DNA of 15,068 nucleotides. Source: Cochliopodium minus (Eukaryota; Discosea; Himatismenida; Cochliopodiidae). The translations under genes and the position numbers were made by a program. A model generated the notes under the pieces. It did not search any database and was not told the origin of the DNA. It saw only the letters and a program-made list of their open reading frames with translations. Position 1 is the stretch's first letter. Each line of letters begins with the position of its first letter. Of this stretch, positions 12,424 through 15,068 are shown piece after piece. The stretch lies in NCBI GenBank assembly GCA_024220525.1, contig JAMYWO010000102.1:32433-47500 (forward strand), in the 5' to 3' direction.

Positions 12424-13376
12424 TTACATTTTTTCTTGATGGTTTTTCAAAAGAAACAAAATCTCTTCTTTTTTATTTGAGTTCTTCTCCAAACAACAAT
12501 AAGGAGTATCACCATCCACATTTCTAGAAGAAGAATCAGCCTTGTAAATGAGAAAAAGAAGAATCACATCAAAACTCAAGTTACTAAAAAAGTTAAGGGA
12601 AATTAAATGTAAAACATTGTTTCCATTGTTATCACAAAAATTAATATTAGCTTTATTTTCTAATAATAATCTCAAAACACTTTCCTCACATCCTTTTTTA
12701 AACGCAACAAAAAAAGCGGGATATTTTTGTGATTCGCTCTTTTGGTTAATTTCTGCTTTGTTTTCTATGAGAAGCTTCAGACAGTTGGGATCAGTGTTGT
12801 GGTTTTCGAATAATGCTTTAAAAGGTGTATTTTCGTTTTCATCACTAAAATTTATCATTCTTTTTCTGTGATATATTTTGATAAAAAATATTCATTATAA
12901 AAAAAATTTTGTAAAAAATAAAAAAAAAAATTAAAAAATGGTAGAAAAAGAAAATGAAATAATAAAAAATGGTAGAAAAAGAAATTGAAATAAATAAATA
13001 CATCTTGGGAAAAGACAAGAAATAAGAGAGGACAGAAGGAGTGAGGGAGGGATTGTAACACAAGTTCTTCAAAAAAGAATTTTCGAAATGATCTATCTTC
13101 GCCTTCTTTTTGATGAGATACTTTATAAAATCCAAATTCATTTTAACACTGTTCACACATAAATCAATCATCGAATCTTAAATAAAAATTTTAAAAAAAA
13201 ATTTTAAAAAAAAATTTTTTTTTTTTCACCTCCTTGTTTGTTTTTTGTGTTGATTATTTTTTTGAAATTTTTGGTTTTTTTAGCAAGAAATTTAAAAACT
13301 TGAATATTTGCATGTTCATTAGAACACATCAGTTGAATGGGAACATTCCCAAACATATTCTTTGCATTTGTATCAC
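12424..13376 (-). CDS. Ankyrin-repeat protein, three 3' exons, 5'-incomplete
   Basis: Exons on the minus strand are 13376-13230, 13176-13002 and 12859-12427, with TAA at 12426-12424. Introns have GTGAAA/GTATTT donors and phases 1 and 2 that match, so the joined frame is open for about 250 residues. Ankyrin-type units are visible: NMFGNVPIQLMCSNEHANIQ, FIKYLIKKKAKIDHF, ENTPFKALFENH...CLKLLIENKAEIN, SVLRLLLENKANINFCDNNG-NNVLHLI and NVDGDTPYCCLEKN. The first exon begins after an acceptor (TTTTGAAAG at 13377) inside a repeat, so at least one more 5' exon is required. None is seen upstream: 13430-13735 is low complexity, followed by an unrelated transporter fragment. The role is presumably protein binding. 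Confidence 0.8.
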
Positions 13377-13429
13377 CTTTCAAAAAGAATGAAAATTTGA
13401 TTCTTTACATTTTTTATGAAATTTTTTAT

Positions 13430-13735
13430 ACATTTTTAAAAAATAATATTTGAATTTATTTTTTATTTTTTATTTTTTATTTTTTATTTTTTATTTTTTA
13501 TTTTTTATTTTTATTTTATTTTTTAAAAAATAATTTTTTATTTTTATTTTTTTATTTTTTTATTTTTAATATTTTTATTTTTTTATTTTTTTATTTTTTT
13601 ATTTTTTTATTTTTAGATTTTTTAGTTTTAATATTTTAATATTTTAATATTTTTTATTTTTAGTTTTTAGTTTTTAGTTTTTAGTTTTTTTATTTTTTTG
13701 TTTTATTTTTATTTTTATTTTTATTTTTATTTTAA
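13430..13735. repeat. T-rich low-complexity tract, (TTTTTA)n and TTTTTAG units
   Basis: About 300 bases of ATTTTTT units, then AATATTTT and TTTTTAG units, then ATTTTT. It fills the gap between the first visible ankyrin exon and the last ABCC TMD2 exon, both on the minus strand. Introns of minus-strand genes here are A-rich on the plus strand, whereas this tract is T-rich on the plus strand, the opposite polarity. I see no exon in it. Confidence 0.85.
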
Positions 13736-13739
13736 ATAC

Positions 13740-14829
13740 CTGTTTCCGATAGTAATCTCACCAACCAATTTAGAATGTTAGTTAATTGGAGGGAATAAAC
13801 AAGTGATAAACCAGCCAGACCAGGGTTGATGGTGTTTCTTTCTATCACTGCAAACAGACAAGCGATAGTGACGACGCAGGTCCCCATGAACTCCAAACGG
13901 ACACCAAGCCATCTGTTAATCGTCAAATAAACGAAACTGGCTTGTAAATTGTAATCTAAAAACATTTTTAAATTATTTATTTTGGAGTTAATTGAAAAAA
14001 TGAAAATAAAAATAAAAAATAAATGAAATTTGAAAAAAATTAAAAAATAAAAATTTTAATAGCTAAAAAATCTAAAATAAAAAGTTAAAAATAAAATAAA
14101 ATAAAATGAAAAAAATCAAATATGATTTTAAAAATAAAAATAAAAATAAAAATAAAAATAAAAATAAAATAAAAAACCAAAATAAATGTAAATTAAAAAT
14201 TAAAGTATTAAATGAAAATAAAAGAAAAAGAAAATATAACCTATCCTTTGTTTGTTCTCATTCACAAATCTTTCAGTTGCATTGTAAGATCTTATTGTGG
14301 GCAATCCATTGAGAGTTTCACTGAAATGGTTGTAAATGGGAGATCTGGAAACAGAGTCCAACCTCTTGACTTCTCTCATTGAAGAAATGAAGTATCGTTG
14401 GATGAATCTGTAAAACAACGCCAATGGAAACCAAAAGATAAGAAATAGTGGTGTTACAACAGTTATTACAATCATTACTCCAATCACTATTTAAAAAATG
14501 AAAAATAAAAAAATGAAAAAATAAATATTTATATATTTAAAAGAAAAAAATTTTAAAAAAATAAAAAAATTTAAAATATACTTTTAAAAAAAAAAAAAAA
14601 TGTTATGAATATTTAAAAAAAAAAAAAAATTTCTACCATTGAACAACGTATTCAACAACTGTGCGAATATGTTTGGCAAGTTTTCGTCTATAGAGAAAAT
14701 ATCTTTCGAAAATCGGTTGAGAATTCTCCCTGTGGGATTTGTATCGAAGAAGGAAGTAGGAACTCTCATGATCACGTTAAGTAATATTCCGTGGAGCTTC
14801 TTGGAAGCATTGATACCACTATTCATCAT
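13740..14829 (-). CDS. ABCC-type ABC transporter fragment, TMD2 only
   Basis: Three exons on the minus strand: 14829-14637, 14486-14241 and 13955-13740, phases 0/1/1/1, about 218 residues. They contain ABCC TMD2 hallmarks in order: INASKKLHGILLNVI, FFDTNPTGRILNRFSKDI, ATP-transporter loop REVKRLDSVSRSPIYNHFSE, GLPTIRSYNA, and INRWLGVRLEFMG, ending LVRLLSET. It begins after an acceptor (TATTAAAAG) and ends at a phase-1 donor (GTATTT), so it is internal to a gene. TMD0, TMD1, NBD1 and NBD2 are absent here. The first exon continues the family exactly where the gene at 4891-8924 stops. Either the two are one gene, or this is a second paralogue whose 5' part lies beyond the right edge. In both readings NBD2 is missing from the window. 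Confidence 0.92.
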
Positions 14830-15068
14830 CTTTTAATAAAATAAAAAATAAAAATAAAAATAAAAATAAATTATGAAAAATAAATAAATAAATAAATAAA
14901 AAATAAAAATAAAAATAAAAATAAAAATAAAAATAAAAAATAAAAAATAAAAAATAAAGATAAGTAAATAAAAAGTAAAAAATGAAAAATGAAAAATGAA
15001 AATAAAAAATAAAAATAAAAATAAAAATAAAAATAAAAATAAAAATAAAAATAAAAATAAAAATAAAA
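14830..15068. repeat. A-rich low-complexity tract (AAAAAT)n to the window edge
   Basis: After the acceptor at 14830-14831 the plus strand is AAAAATAAAAAT-type repeats to the last base. On the minus strand it is T-rich and therefore looks like intron sequence upstream of the TMD2 exon at 14829. No gene is visible. Confidence 0.85.

Noticed and set aside
12548-12871. Plus-strand open frame of 107 codons
   Set aside because: Antisense to ankyrin repeats on the minus strand, which have recognisable family motifs.
14106-14312. Plus-strand Lys/Asn-rich open frame
   Set aside because: It is translated AAAAAT repeat followed by antisense of an ABCC exon.
14639-14836. Plus-strand open frame
   Set aside because: Antisense to the TMD2 exon with the FFDTNPTGRILNRFSKD motif.

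Overview
The window is eukaryotic nuclear DNA, very AT-rich. Genes are cut by short introns (about 48-360 bp) with GTAA-type donors and T-rich TTTAG/AAAG acceptors. Exons stay open under the standard code, and every intact-looking gene ends in TAA. The gene set (ABCC transporter, RCC1-RING/TRAF protein, ankyrin repeats, LINE remnant, multicopy transposase-like gene) suits a free-living unicellular eukaryote such as an amoeboid protist, but I cannot name the lineage from sequence alone.

Layout. 1-2610: a multicopy, transposase-like gene. Copy 1 (1-1579) is open at the left edge. Copy 2 (2056-2610) is broken. Between them lie a 33-bp minisatellite and a block of nested inverted repeats. 2608-3850, minus strand: a decayed non-LTR retrotransposon (LINE) 3' end, whose A-tail abuts truncated copy 2. 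3851-4280: non-coding. 4281-4759, plus: the three last exons of an unrecognised gene. 4891-8924, minus: thirteen exons of an ABCC (MRP-type) ABC transporter, from the start codon through TMD0, TMD1, NBD1 and the start of TMD2. 8925-9520: divergent intergenic region. 9521-12349, plus: a ten-exon gene with RCC1 repeats, a coiled coil, a RING-like domain and a TRAF-type zinc finger. 12424-13376, minus: the last three exons of an ankyrin-repeat gene. 13430-13735: low-complexity tract. 13740-14829, minus: three exons of ABCC TMD2. 14830-15068: low complexity to the edge.

The main observation is that the two ABCC pieces are complementary. The first stops at a phase-0 exon end inside TMD2. The second starts with a phase-0 exon at what looks like the next residue of the family. 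Both missing edges fall in (AAAAAT)n-like DNA. One split gene, through assembly misjoin or rearrangement, explains this better than two independently truncated paralogues. The ankyrin gene loses its 5' end, and the TMD2 piece its 3' continuation, at the same low-complexity tract (13430-13735), so that tract is probably also a false or rearranged join.

I see no operon-like or defence-like system. The genes look functionally unrelated: a membrane transporter, a likely ubiquitin/signalling adaptor, an ankyrin protein and mobile-element debris. Exon borders were placed by eye from splice signals, reading phase and family similarity, with no transcript support. Comparisons with named families are from memory.
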